Assembly: GCA_050180895.1 (NCBI GenBank) | Contig: JBFXDS010000018.1 | Coordinates: 1-64,000, forward strand | Direction of reading: 5' to 3' | From: JBGPEQ01 sp050180895 | GTDB lineage: Bacteria > Pseudomonadota > Alphaproteobacteria > Dongiales > Dongiaceae | DNA: 64,000 nucleotides | Position numbers and translations under genes: made by a program | Shown here: positions 28,390 to 37,180 of the stretch, piece after piece | Layout of the letters: the number at the start of each line of letters is the position of its first letter | Numbering within the stretch: position 1 is the first letter of the stretch | Notes under the pieces: generated by a model | Databases searched by the model: none | The model's input: only the letters and a program-made list of their open reading frames with translations | What the model was told of the DNA's origin: nothing

Positions 28390-28604
28390 ATGAGGGGAGC
28401 CGAGTTCATCCGCAAGGTGCAGAGACTCGGCAAAGCCGGGGTGCGCGCGTCGTCTTTGACAAGCGACATGGCAAGGGGAGTCACGGCACCCTCTATTACG
28501 GAGCACGCAAGACGACGGTCAAGGATCGACGCAAGGAAATCGGCCCTGGGCTGCTTTCTGCCATGCTGGACCAGCTTGGCCTGACGAGAGCCGATCTGGA
28601 GTAA
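28390..28604 (+). pseudogene. hicA: Frameshifted HicA toxin gene
   Basis: The N-terminal frame gives MRGAEFIRKVQRLGKA. The C-terminal frame gives RGARVVFDKRHGKGSHGTLY followed by YGARKTTVKDRRKEIG. The two join only if one base is missing near 28435-28441 (GCCGGGG). Together they match a 70-residue HicA mRNA interferase, including the active-site His in GKGSH. As read, no single frame encodes a complete toxin. It is a real lesion, a sequencing error in the G run, or less likely a programmed -1 frameshift. The intact HicB gene starts 5 bases later. Confidence 0.75.
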
Positions 28605-28609
28605 ACGAC

Positions 28610-29134
28610 ATGGATTCGATCATTCTTGCCTATCCGGCCACGCTTACCCGCGACGAGGCTGGACGTTATGTGGTTCGCTTCCGCGATTTACCGGAAGCCC
28701 TGACCGATGGCAAAGATGAACAGGAAGCGCTCGCGGAGGCAACGGATTGCCTTTCTGAGGCACTGATGAGCCGGATTGCTGACCGTGAGGACATTCCCGT
28801 GCCGTCCCGTGCCCGGCGCGGAGACTATTCGGTTGCACCGGATCCGACAATCGCGCTCAAGACGCTTTTGTTCGCCATCGTTAAGGCAAGTAAGATATCG
28901 ACCTCCGAACTCGCCCGCCGACTTGGCGTCGATCACAAGGAAGCCCGTCGCATGCTTGATCCGAGCCACCCGACCAAATTCCCGAGGCTCCAGGAAGCCC
29001 TCAAATCTCTGGGACACGAAGTCCGGATTGCGTGGCACGATGCGTCGCGCCAGGAGCGCCTTCTCAGGTCACCGAAAGAAAAACGGCGAGGCACCTTGCG
29101 ACCCAAGCAATTTATCGGTGTTTCCCGCGGATAG
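28610..29134 (+). CDS. hicB: HicB-family antitoxin
   Basis: A 174-residue antitoxin. The N-terminal partial RNase-H-like HicB fold runs LAYPATLTRDEAGRYVVRF, LPEALTDGKDEQEALAEA and CLSEALMSRI. A C-terminal DNA-binding helix-turn-helix follows (ISTSELARRLGVDHKEARRM) with a further basic tail of about 50 residues (SPKEKRRGTLRPKQF). Longer than the usual 110-140 residues. It stays intact although its partner hicA is frameshifted, as expected if the antitoxin outlives the toxin. Confidence 0.85.
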   Translation: MDSIILAYPATLTRDEAGRYVVRFRDLPEALTDGKDEQEALAEATDCLSEALMSRIADREDIPVPSRARRGDYSVAPDPTIALKTLLFAIVKASKISTSELARRLGVDHKEARRMLDPSHPTKFPRLQEALKSLGHEVRIAWHDASRQERLLRSPKEKRRGTLRPKQFIGVSRG

Positions 29135-29140
29135 ATATTC

Positions 29141-30679
29141 TCAACGACCGCGCAGGGCGATCTCCGCGATGATGCGGGCCGCCTTCTCGGTGCCTTTGGC
29201 CGCCTGCATGCTCCTGCTCACCTCGGCCAGGCGCGCGCGCATGGCCGGGTCGGTGAGGAGGCGCTCGATGGTCGACCACATCTGGTCGTCGGTCCAGGTA
29301 TAGCGCGGCAGCTTGGCGCCGTAGCCGGTGTCGTCGATGCGCGCGGCGTTGTCGAGGCCGTCCCAGCAATAGGGCATGATGATCGCCGGCTTGCCGAAAT
29401 AGAGCGCCTCGTTGAAGCTGTTGTTGCCGCCGTGGTGGATGAAGAGGTCGACCTCGGGGATCACCGCCGGCTGCGGATACCACTTCTCCAGATGCACGTT
29501 GCCGGGCACGTCGGTATAGCGGTCGATATAGTCGCCGACATTCATGAGGAACCGGTAGGGCAAGGTGCCGAACAGGGCGATCATGCGCTTGTAGAGATCC
29601 ACGTCGGCCGCGCCCAGGCTGCCGAAGCTGACATAGATCAGCGGCTTGTCTCCCTTCTCCGCGAGTTGCGGCACCGCATAGGTTCCCTCGCTGCGCACGC
29701 AGCCTTCGAGATACTGGAACTTCCGGGGATCGAGCGGATATCGGCGCTTGAACTGGAGCTGCCGCGGATAGAGCAGGAGGTTCATGTAGGGCGAGGTCTC
29801 GAAGAACTGGCCGAGCGGATAGGGCTCGTGCCCGACCTTGGCCAGGAATTCGTTGAAGCGCGCATGGGTCGGCTTCACCAGCTCGAGGAAGCGGTCCTCG
29901 AAGGCCTTATAGCCGGCATGATCGCCCTCGCTGCAACCGGAGAGATGCGGCGGGATGTCCGGATCGGGCACCTCGTTCTCCGAGCAGGAGATGATGCGGA
30001 TCCAGGGCTTGCCGTGCTTCTTGATCGCCGGGAACAGGATGACGTTGTCGACGCAGACGACGTCGGGCTTGATCCGCCGCAGATGCTCCGTCAGCCCCTC
30101 ATGCGAGATGATGGCGCTGTCGACGATCGCCTCCCACACCGGGATGACGTAGGTCGGCAGCTGCTCGATCGGCGACAGGCGGAAATGCGGCAGGTGGCCG
30201 GCGATGAAGTTGCCCCAGAAATCGGCGATCTCCGCATCGGACATGCCGCCGGACATGTCCACCAGGTTCTCCGCGAATCCGTAGTTCTCGAACACGCCCT
30301 TGAAGCTGCGGTCGCAGACGAAGACCGGATTATGCCCCATCGCCTTCAGCCGCTGCGCGATGCCGACGCAGTTGAGCGCCGGGCCGAACGCCGCCTCGGG
30401 ATAGAGGAGGATGGTCTTGGCCGACGACTTCGCGGGCTTGGAGGGCCGCGGCGCCTTCCGCTTGGCCGCGGCCTTCGGCTTCGCCGCGGCGCGCTTCCTC
30501 GGGGCCGGCGCCTTCGCGATGCGCTTCTTCGCGATCGGCTTCTTCGACGTCGTCTTCGCCTCGGGCGCGGCTTTCTTCGCGGCGGCTTTCTTCGCGACCT
30601 TCTTGGCCGCCGATTTCTTCTTGGCCTTCGGCCGCCGCGATGTCTTCTTCTTTGCGGCCTTCGCGCTCGCTCTCGCCAT
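29141..30679 (-). CDS. GT1-type glycosyltransferase with a histone-H1-like N-terminal tail
   Basis: A 512-residue protein. From about residue 88 it is a UGT/MGT-type glycosyltransferase. TILLYPEAAFGPALNCVG starts the acceptor domain, and FIHHGGNNSFNEALYFGKP followed by MPYCWDGLDNAARI is the nucleotide-sugar donor motif (HHGG, then D-x-x-x-N). The first 87 residues are almost only Lys, Ala, Pro, Arg and Ser, in K-K-A-A-like blocks typical of bacterial histone-H1-like or AlgP tails, and this combination is unusual. The start at 30679 (MARASAKAAKKK) follows an open but Arg-rich stretch. Substrates unknown; MGT enzymes glycosylate macrolides and other small aglycones. Confidence 0.82.
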   Translation of the reverse strand: MARASAKAAKKKTSRRPKAKKKSAAKKVAKKAAAKKAAPEAKTTSKKPIAKKRIAKAPAPRKRAAAKPKAAAKRKAPRPSKPAKSSAKTILLYPEAAFGPALNCVGIAQRLKAMGHNPVFVCDRSFKGVFENYGFAENLVDMSGGMSDAEIADFWGNFIAGHLPHFRLSPIEQLPTYVIPVWEAIVDSAIISHEGLTEHLRRIKPDVVCVDNVILFPAIKKHGKPWIRIISCSENEVPDPDIPPHLSGCSEGDHAGYKAFEDRFLELVKPTHARFNEFLAKVGHEPYPLGQFFETSPYMNLLLYPRQLQFKRRYPLDPRKFQYLEGCVRSEGTYAVPQLAEKGDKPLIYVSFGSLGAADVDLYKRMIALFGTLPYRFLMNVGDYIDRYTDVPGNVHLEKWYPQPAVIPEVDLFIHHGGNNSFNEALYFGKPAIIMPYCWDGLDNAARIDDTGYGAKLPRYTWTDDQMWSTIERLLTDPAMRARLAEVSRSMQAAKGTEKAARIIAEIALRGR

Positions 30680-30699
30680 CCTCGATCCCCCTGTCCGCC

Positions 30700-30727
30700 G
30701 TAGGGGCGACCGGCCGGTCACCCCTAC
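30700..30727. repeat. 28-base palindrome, GTAGGGGCGACCGG type
   Basis: GTAGGGGCGACCGG and its near complement CCGGTCACCCCTAC lie directly upstream of the glycosyltransferase start. Related to the paired palindromes at 2796-2875. Part of a dispersed intergenic repeat family; any regulatory role is unknown. Confidence 0.55.
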
Positions 30728-30768
30728 CTCGATACCCGCGGTGTTCGCGTCTACACGTCAGGCCAACC

Positions 30769-31830
30769 TCACGGCGCGGCCAGGATCTCCGTGACCGTCT
30801 TCGAATAGAGCGGCTGCGCGTCGCCGAGGTCGCGGATCTGCTCCTCCTTGAGCAGGTCCGCCGGCGTCATCGCCATGTTCGGGAAGGTCTCGAACAGGCT
30901 CTTGTCCAGCGCCTCCATCGCCTTCTGGTTGGGCACCTTGTAAAGGATGTTCTCCGCCGCCCAGCGATGAATGTCCGGCTGCAGCACGTAGTTGATGAAG
31001 GCGAAGGCGGCGTCCTTGTTCTCCGACGCGGCCATCACCGTCATGGTGTCGACCCACATGTCGCTGCCTTCCTTGGGCACCACGAACTTGATCTTGTCGT
31101 TCTCGGCGATGCCGTAGTTGCACCAGCCGTCCCAGGCATGCACGAGGTCGGCGTCGCCGGCCAACAGCTTTTGATAGAAGGTAGTGTCGTCATAGGCGAG
31201 CAGGTCCTTCTTGGCGGCGATCAGAATGTCCTTCGCCGCGGCGACCTCGCCCGCATCCTTGCTGTTGAGCGAGTGGCCCTGCGCCTTGAGCCCGGCGGCC
31301 ATCAGCCAGCGCTCGGTCGCCAGCATGGTAACGCGGCGCTTCAGCCCGTCGCCCGGTTGCAGCAGATCCATCCAGCTGGTCGGCGCCGCGGCCAGCACGT
31401 CGCTGCGGTAGCACAGCCCCGTGGTGCCCCAGGCGTAAGGCGCCGAATATTTGTTGCCGGGGTCGTAGGCGAGGTTGCGCGCCTCCGGGTAGAGGTTCGC
31501 CAGGTTGGGGATCTTGGCGGCATCGAGCTCGGCGAGAAGCTGCAGCTGCGCCAAGGATTCGACGAACGGCGCGGAGATGAAGACCACGTCGTAACCCTTG
31601 CCGCCGACCGGCACGAGCTTGCCGACGATCTCCTCGTTGGTCGTGTGCAGCACCATCTCCGCCTCGATGCCGGTATCGCGGGTGAAGTTGGCAATCAGGT
31701 CTGGCGGGCTGTAGCCGTCCCAATTCGAGATGATGAGCTTGCCGTCGGCGGCGGCCGGGGCGGCCGACAGCGCGATCGCCACGGCGGCGGCCGCAGCCAT
31801 CGCCGGCAGCCTGAAGATGCTCTTTGACAT
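30769..31830 (-). CDS. Polyamine-type periplasmic solute-binding protein (PotD/PotF-like)
   Basis: A 353-residue extracytoplasmic binding protein. The signal peptide is FRLPAMAAAAAVAIALSAAP with cleavage after AAA, near residue 28. The mature part opens KLIISNWDGYSPPDLIANF, typical of PotD/PotF-type proteins, and WGTTGLCYRSDV and DAWDGWCNYG-like aromatic positions follow. The start is set at 31830. No matching ATPase or permease is nearby, so it must use a transporter encoded elsewhere. It lies downstream of ggt in the same direction with a 100-base gap. Confidence 0.88.
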   Translation of the reverse strand: MSKSIFRLPAMAAAAAVAIALSAAPAAADGKLIISNWDGYSPPDLIANFTRDTGIEAEMVLHTTNEEIVGKLVPVGGKGYDVVFISAPFVESLAQLQLLAELDAAKIPNLANLYPEARNLAYDPGNKYSAPYAWGTTGLCYRSDVLAAAPTSWMDLLQPGDGLKRRVTMLATERWLMAAGLKAQGHSLNSKDAGEVAAAKDILIAAKKDLLAYDDTTFYQKLLAGDADLVHAWDGWCNYGIAENDKIKFVVPKEGSDMWVDTMTVMAASENKDAAFAFINYVLQPDIHRWAAENILYKVPNQKAMEALDKSLFETFPNMAMTPADLLKEEQIRDLGDAQPLYSKTVTEILAAP

Positions 31831-31930
31831 GTCCGTCTCCCTGTCTGGAACGGGCCTTTCCGGCCCTTTTTCATACGATCCGCGACAGCGGACCGACCCG
31901 GCCAATGAATGGCCGGACCGCCCATCCGGG

Positions 31931-33505
31931 TCAACCCGATTCGGCGACGGCGCCGGCCCAGGGCGAGGCGATCTCGCCCATGCCGAAATTGAGTCCCGCG
32001 GCGGCATGGCGCAGCACCGCGCTGGGGCAAGCATAGTGAACGGGATAGACCGACAGCGGCTCGCGGACGACCGGCATGAGCGCGGCGACGGCCCGCGCGA
32101 CATCGTCCGGCAGCCGGCTGTCGAGGACCGCGCGCCCTTCGCCGCTGACGTCCAGGCGCGGCTGGTGGAATGCCTCCTCGAGCGTCATGCCGTAGTCGAC
32201 GAGGAAGGAGAGAAGCTGCGTCACGGCCGGGACGATGCGGCGGCCGCCCGAAGCGCCGAGCGCGATCCAGGGCCGGCCGTCGCGGCGCACCACCGCCGGG
32301 CACATATTGGCCAGCGGCCGCTGGCCGCCTGCGATGGAGTTGGGCCGGCCCGGCCGCGGATCGAACCAGAGGATGCCGTTGTTCATAAGGACACCGGTCT
32401 CCGGCAGCACCACCTTGGAGCCGAACCGCGACAGCAGCGTCTGGGTCAGCGCCGCCATGTTGCCGCGGCGGTCGACGACGCTGAGATGTGTCGTACAGGT
32501 CGCCGCCGGACCGGAATGGCCCAGGGTTTCCAGCCGCGCGGCATAGGCGCCGGCCAGGGCCTCGGCGTAGGCGGCATAAGCCGTCGCGCCCGGACCATCC
32601 GCGAGGCCGCCGTCCGCCGGCAGGCGCGCCTCCAGCCGACGCAGCAGGTCGGCCAGGGTCGGACCGCCGCTCAAGCCCGGGACCGCCGCGACCTCGACGC
32701 CACGGTAAGCGATCGCCAGCGCCGGTTGGACCTCGGCCCGGTAGCGCCGCAAGTCCTCGGCCGAGATCCGGCTGCCGCCGGCCTGGAGATCGCGCACGAG
32801 CAAGGCCGCGATCTCGCCCTCGTAGAAATCGCGCGGACCGGCTGCGGCCAGCCGCCGCAGCGTCCGCGGCAGATTGCCGAGCGGCAGGAACCCCCGGCCC
32901 TCGGCCGGCGGCACGGGCGGCAGGCCGTTCGGCAGATAGATCGCCCGCGCGGCCGGGAACTCCGTCAGTTCGCCGGCGCCCACGGCGATGCTGAGCGTCG
33001 TGTACCAGTCGATCGGCAGGCCGCGCTCGGCCAGCGCGACGGCCGGCGCCAGCGCCGCCGCCCAGCCGATGCTGCCGAACCGCTCCAGGGCGACGCGCAG
33101 GCCGTCGACCTGCCCGGGCACGGCAATGGAGGAGTGGCCCTTGAGGTTGCGCCCCTCCGTCACCGCCGGCCAGGTGAACAGCGCCGGCGCCAGCCCGCCG
33201 GTCAGCGGATAGTCGGCCGGATCGAGCGCCGCCGGGGCGACCATGGCGAAATCGACGACCTGCGGCGCGGTCCCGTCGGCCGGCGCCGCCACCAGGAAGC
33301 CGCCGCCGCCGAGGCCATTCATCCACGGCTCGAGGACCGCCAGGGCAAGGCCGGCGGCCACCGCCGCATCGACGGCATTGCCGCCCGCCGCCAGCACCTG
33401 CGCGCCGACGGCCGCCGCCGCGCGGCTCTGCGCGGCGACCACGCCATGCGGCGATCTGACGACGGCTTTCCGCGGCGACAGCGGCGGGACTTCGGCGAAC
33501 GTCAT
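31931..33505 (-). CDS. ggt: Gamma-glutamyltransferase
   Basis: Ntn-hydrolase that cleaves gamma-glutamyl compounds such as glutathione. The 524-residue product has the N-terminal VGAQVLAAGGNAVDAAVAAG and NGLGGGGFLVAAPADG. The autoprocessing site is around TCTTHLSVVDRRGNM, where the threonine becomes the nucleophile of the small subunit. GASGGRRIVPAVTQLL appears near the end. The start at 33505 (MTFAEVPPLSPRKAVVRSPH) shows no signal peptide, so it may be cytoplasmic, unlike the periplasmic E. coli enzyme. Divergent from the adenylate cyclase gene. Confidence 0.9.
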   Translation of the reverse strand: MTFAEVPPLSPRKAVVRSPHGVVAAQSRAAAAVGAQVLAAGGNAVDAAVAAGLALAVLEPWMNGLGGGGFLVAAPADGTAPQVVDFAMVAPAALDPADYPLTGGLAPALFTWPAVTEGRNLKGHSSIAVPGQVDGLRVALERFGSIGWAAALAPAVALAERGLPIDWYTTLSIAVGAGELTEFPAARAIYLPNGLPPVPPAEGRGFLPLGNLPRTLRRLAAAGPRDFYEGEIAALLVRDLQAGGSRISAEDLRRYRAEVQPALAIAYRGVEVAAVPGLSGGPTLADLLRRLEARLPADGGLADGPGATAYAAYAEALAGAYAARLETLGHSGPAATCTTHLSVVDRRGNMAALTQTLLSRFGSKVVLPETGVLMNNGILWFDPRPGRPNSIAGGQRPLANMCPAVVRRDGRPWIALGASGGRRIVPAVTQLLSFLVDYGMTLEEAFHQPRLDVSGEGRAVLDSRLPDDVARAVAALMPVVREPLSVYPVHYACPSAVLRHAAAGLNFGMGEIASPWAGAVAESG

Positions 33506-33649
33506 GGCACCCCCTGAACGACTCGGGACCGACCGTAGCCGACCAAATCCGCGGCCGCCAGCCGCTGGAGCCGAGCCGATGCGGGTCGCGGCTGGACGCC
33601 CGCGGCCGCGGCCGGCACACTCGCCATAGCCCGCCCTCCGCGCCGCATC

Positions 33650-35884
33650 ATGAGACGCTGGATCGAGACCGTCATTCCCGCCCTGCTGCTGCTGGCTGCC
33701 ATGGCGCTCCGCGTCCCGGCGCTGGGCGTCGGCGATTCGCCGCTGTTGCTGGAGCTGCGCAATCTCGTCTTCGACGCCTACCAGCGCCAGCTGCCGCGGA
33801 CCTATGACGCGGGCGCACCGGTGCGGATCGTCGATATCGACGACGAGAGCCTGCGCCGGCTCGGCCAGTGGCCCTGGCCGCGCACGCTCTTCGCCCGGCT
33901 GGTCGACCGCCTGGCCGATAGCGGCGCCGGCGTCATCGCCTTCGACATCGTGTTCGCCGAGCCGGACCGCATGTCTTCCGCCGGCCTTCGCTCGGCCTGG
34001 CGCGATCGTCCCGAGCTCGACCGCCTGACTCCACTGTTGGACGCCCTGCCCGATCCGGACGGCGCGCTCGCCGCCAGCATGGCGAGGACCAAGACGGTCG
34101 CGGCCTTCGCCCTGACGACGCAGGCCGGGCCGCGCGCGCCGGCGCAGAAGTGGGGCGAAGGTGTCGAGGCGGGCGCCGATCCGCGCCCGTTCGTGCGCAG
34201 GTTCGGCGGCGCCGTCCCCAGCCTGCCGGTCATCGAGGCGGCGGCGCGAGGCAACGGCAGCGTCAACGTCCTGCCCGACCCCGACAGCACGGTGCGCCGC
34301 ATCGGCCTGCTCTACCGCCTGGGGGACCGGCTCTATCCCAGCCTGGCGGCCGAAGCGATGCGCCTCGCCGAGGCGGCGCCCAACTATGAGATCAAATCGT
34401 CCGGCGCCAGCGGCGAATGGAGCTTCGGCGAGCGCACCGGTATCGTCGCCCTGCGCATCGGCACGCGGGCCGTGCCGACCGACGCCGACGGCGCCGTGCG
34501 ACTGTACGATACCGGCCATCGCGCCCAGCGCTTCCTGCCAGCCTGGCAGGTGCTGGAGGGAACGTTCGATGCGGCCGCGGTCGCCGGCCGCATCGTGCTG
34601 ATCGGCAGCAGCGCCGCCGCCATCGGCGACATCAAGGCGACGCCGCTCGCGCCCGCCGTGGCCGGCGTCGAGATCCACGCGCAGGTGATCGAGCAGATCC
34701 TGGGCGGCCGGTTCCTGCAGCGGCCCGATTGGATCGTCGGCGCCGAGCTGCTGTTCCTCGCCGGCTTCGGGCTGCTGCTCATCCTCGCACTCCGCCATGC
34801 CGGCGCGCTCTGGTCGCTGCTGATCGCGCTCGCCGCCGCCGGCGGCGCCGTCGCCGCCTCCTGGTTCGCCTTCAGCCGGCTCGGCCTCCTCGTCGATCCC
34901 CTCTATCCATGCCTCGCCACCCTGCTCGTTTACCTATCCGGCTCGCTCCTCGGCTATCTCCGGACCGAGCGGGAGAAGCGCTTCGTGCGCACGGTCATGA
35001 GCCGCTACCTGGCGCCGGCCTGGGTGGCGGAGCTCGGCCGCCGCCCCGAGCGGCTGCGGCTCGGCGGCGAGCTGCGCGATCTCACCGTGCTGTTCTCGGA
35101 CATCCGCGGCTTCACGCAGATCGCCGAGCGGCTCGACCCGCAGGAGCTGACCCGGCTCGTCAACCGCTTCCTGACGCCGCTGACGCGCGTCATCCAGGAC
35201 TCCGGCGGCACCGTCGACAAGTACATGGGCGACTGCATCATGGCGTTCTGGAACGCGCCGCTCGACGTGCCCGCCCACGGCCGCGCGGCGCTCGCGGCGG
35301 CACTGGAGATGCGCGCCGAACTGCAGCGCCTGAACCACGAACTGAAGATGGAGGCGGTCCATGCCGGCGGCGAGCCGATCGTGCTGGCCGCCGGCATCGG
35401 CCTCAACAGCGGCCGCGCCTGCGTCGGCAACATGGGCTCGGAGCAGCGGCTGGACTACTCCGTCATCGGCGACACCGTGAACATCGCCTCGCGCTTAGAG
35501 GGGCTGTCCCGCGTCTACGGCGTCGATATCATCGTCGGCGAGGAGACGGCCGGACAGGCCGCCGGCTTCGCCCTGATCGAGCTGGACGTCGTGCGCGTGA
35601 AGGGCCGCGAGACGCCGCTGCGCATCTTCACCGTGCTGGGCGACGGCGGCGCGGCCGCCACCCGCCATTTTGAAATGCTCGCCACCGGCACCGCGGCGAT
35701 GCTGTCCGCCTACCGCGGCCGGGAGTGGGACGCGGCGCGGGCGGCGCTGCAGGCCTGCCGGCCGATCGAGGCCTCGCTGGCGACGTTCTACGATCTTTAC
35801 GAGCAGCGCATCGGCCTTTACGAGCAGGCGCCGCCGCCGGCAGACTGGGACGGCGTGTTCACCGCGGCCACCAAGCAAGGGTAG
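33650..35884 (+). CDS. CHASE2-domain class III adenylate/guanylate cyclase
   Basis: A 744-residue membrane cyclase. An N-terminal hydrophobic segment is followed by a periplasmic CHASE2 sensor (about 40-340, starting RIVDIDDESLRRLGQWPWPR). Three transmembrane helices lie at about 355-435 (LLFLAGFGLLLILAL and following). The cyclase domain runs from about 470, with the metal-binding Asp residues in LFSDIRGFTQIAE and DKYMGDCIMAFWNAP, then LDYSVIGDTVNIASRLEG. The full catalytic set appears present. It likely makes cAMP in response to an extracytoplasmic signal. A persulfide dioxygenase gene and a cyclic-nucleotide-gated antiporter gene follow. Confidence 0.93.
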   Translation: MRRWIETVIPALLLLAAMALRVPALGVGDSPLLLELRNLVFDAYQRQLPRTYDAGAPVRIVDIDDESLRRLGQWPWPRTLFARLVDRLADSGAGVIAFDIVFAEPDRMSSAGLRSAWRDRPELDRLTPLLDALPDPDGALAASMARTKTVAAFALTTQAGPRAPAQKWGEGVEAGADPRPFVRRFGGAVPSLPVIEAAARGNGSVNVLPDPDSTVRRIGLLYRLGDRLYPSLAAEAMRLAEAAPNYEIKSSGASGEWSFGERTGIVALRIGTRAVPTDADGAVRLYDTGHRAQRFLPAWQVLEGTFDAAAVAGRIVLIGSSAAAIGDIKATPLAPAVAGVEIHAQVIEQILGGRFLQRPDWIVGAELLFLAGFGLLLILALRHAGALWSLLIALAAAGGAVAASWFAFSRLGLLVDPLYPCLATLLVYLSGSLLGYLRTEREKRFVRTVMSRYLAPAWVAELGRRPERLRLGGELRDLTVLFSDIRGFTQIAERLDPQELTRLVNRFLTPLTRVIQDSGGTVDKYMGDCIMAFWNAPLDVPAHGRAALAAALEMRAELQRLNHELKMEAVHAGGEPIVLAAGIGLNSGRACVGNMGSEQRLDYSVIGDTVNIASRLEGLSRVYGVDIIVGEETAGQAAGFALIELDVVRVKGRETPLRIFTVLGDGGAAATRHFEMLATGTAAMLSAYRGREWDAARAALQACRPIEASLATFYDLYEQRIGLYEQAPPPADWDGVFTAATKQG

Positions 35885-35909
35885 GCCGCAAGGTCGGGAT
35901 CGGCATGGA

Positions 35910-35991
35910 GCGTCCTTCGACAAAGCTCAGGGTGAGGGACGTTTTTCGTGCCACCAAGGTTGTCCCTCATCCTGAGCATGTCGAAGGACGC
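35910..35991. repeat. Palindromic repeat, copy 3 (imperfect)
   Basis: Starts GCGTCCTTCGACAAAGCTCA and ends GAGCATGTCGAAGGACGC. It carries one inserted A and two or three substitutions compared with copies 1 and 2. The loop has TTTTTCGTGCCACCAAGG. Lies between the cyclase gene and the persulfide dioxygenase gene. Confidence 0.8.
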
Positions 35992-36051
35992 AGGATAGCT
36001 TTGCAAGGCCAACCAAGGCGGACGAAGCGCCATAGGCAGTAAAGGCTCGTC

Positions 36052-37095
36052 ATGATCTTCCGTCAGATCTTCGACAGCGTCTCCAGCACCTACACCTACC
36101 TCCTGGCCAGCCGCCGCGGCGGCGAGGCGCTGATCATCGATCCCGTGCTCGACAAGGTCGACCGCTACATCCAGCTGCTGCACGAGCTCGACCTGAAGCT
36201 GGTCAAGGCGGTCGACACGCATCTGCATGCCGACCACATCACCGGCCTCGGCGCGCTGCGCGACCGCACGCGCTGCATCACCGTCATGGGCGAGCAGAGC
36301 AGGGTCGACGTCGTCTCCATGCGCGTGAGCGACGGCGACCGCATCGAGATCGAGGGCCTTGCCCTCGGGGTGCTGTACACGCCCGGCCATACCGACGACT
36401 CCCACAGCCTCGTCATGGCCGATCGCGTCTTCACCGGCGACACGCTGCTGATCCGCGGCACCGGCCGCACCGATTTCCAGAACGGCGACGCCGGTGCCCA
36501 GTACGACTCGATCTTCGGCAAGCTGCTGAAGCTGCCGGACGAGACGCTCGTCTACCCCGCGCACGACTACAAGGGCGACACCGCCAGCACCATCGCCGAG
36601 GAGCGCGCCTTCAACCCGCGCCTGCAGGTGACCTCGAAGCAGCACTATATCGAGCTGATGAGCCGCCTCGACCTGCCGAACCCCCGGATGATGGATGTCG
36701 CCGTGCCCGCCAACATGCGCGTGGGCATGTCGCACGAGGAGATCGCGCGGCGCGGTTGGACGATGTCGGCGCGCGACGCGGCGGACCAGGCGGGGAATAC
36801 CGATACGATCCTGATCGACCTGCGCGAGCGCCGCGAGCGGGAGAAGCACGGCATCATCCCCGGCTCGCTGCACGCCCCCTATCCCGACCTCGCCGACAAT
36901 GTCCGCCCCGGCGGCATGCTGCACGAGCTGGCGGCCGCCACCGGCAAGCGCCTGATCTTCTACTGCGCCTTCGGCGAACGCTCGGCCATGGCCGTGCAGG
37001 CCGCGCAGGGCGCCGGCATCGCCGCGGCCTGCCACATCGAGGGCGGCCTCGACGCCTGGAGGAAGGCCGGCGGCGCGATCGTTGCGCCGGGATAG
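36052..37095 (+). CDS. Persulfide dioxygenase (ETHE1-like) fused to rhodanese
   Basis: A 347-residue two-domain enzyme. Residues 1-235 form a metallo-beta-lactamase-fold sulfur dioxygenase with the iron ligands in THLHADHITGLGALRD, PGHTDDSHS, FTGDTLLIRGTGRTDFQNGD and PAHDYKG. Residues 250-347 are a rhodanese domain with active-site Cys in FYCAFGERSAMA. The natural reaction is oxidation of glutathione persulfide to sulfite, coupled to sulfur transfer by the rhodanese, so it probably detoxifies sulfide. The fusion itself is known in bacteria. An ETHE1-type assignment rests on the TDFQNGD loop. Confidence 0.92.
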   Translation: MIFRQIFDSVSSTYTYLLASRRGGEALIIDPVLDKVDRYIQLLHELDLKLVKAVDTHLHADHITGLGALRDRTRCITVMGEQSRVDVVSMRVSDGDRIEIEGLALGVLYTPGHTDDSHSLVMADRVFTGDTLLIRGTGRTDFQNGDAGAQYDSIFGKLLKLPDETLVYPAHDYKGDTASTIAEERAFNPRLQVTSKQHYIELMSRLDLPNPRMMDVAVPANMRVGMSHEEIARRGWTMSARDAADQAGNTDTILIDLRERREREKHGIIPGSLHAPYPDLADNVRPGGMLHELAAATGKRLIFYCAFGERSAMAVQAAQGAGIAAACHIEGGLDAWRKAGGAIVAPG

Positions 37096-37180
37096 CCTGC
37101 GGCCCTTCCTTGTGGCCCGCGACCCGTATCGATAGTCTGCGAAATGCTGCCGCTCCACAGCCGGAGTCATCCGCCCTGAC

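Noticed and set aside
28359..28604. Alternative HicA start in the C-terminal frame
   Set aside because: It would replace the conserved first helix (FIRKVQRLGKA, present in the other frame) by unrelated sequence, so a frameshift is the better explanation.
31852..31872. GGGCC/GGCCC hairpin followed by T-run on the plus strand
   Set aside because: No plus-strand gene precedes it; on the minus strand the T-run is on the wrong side, so it is not a terminator for ggt.
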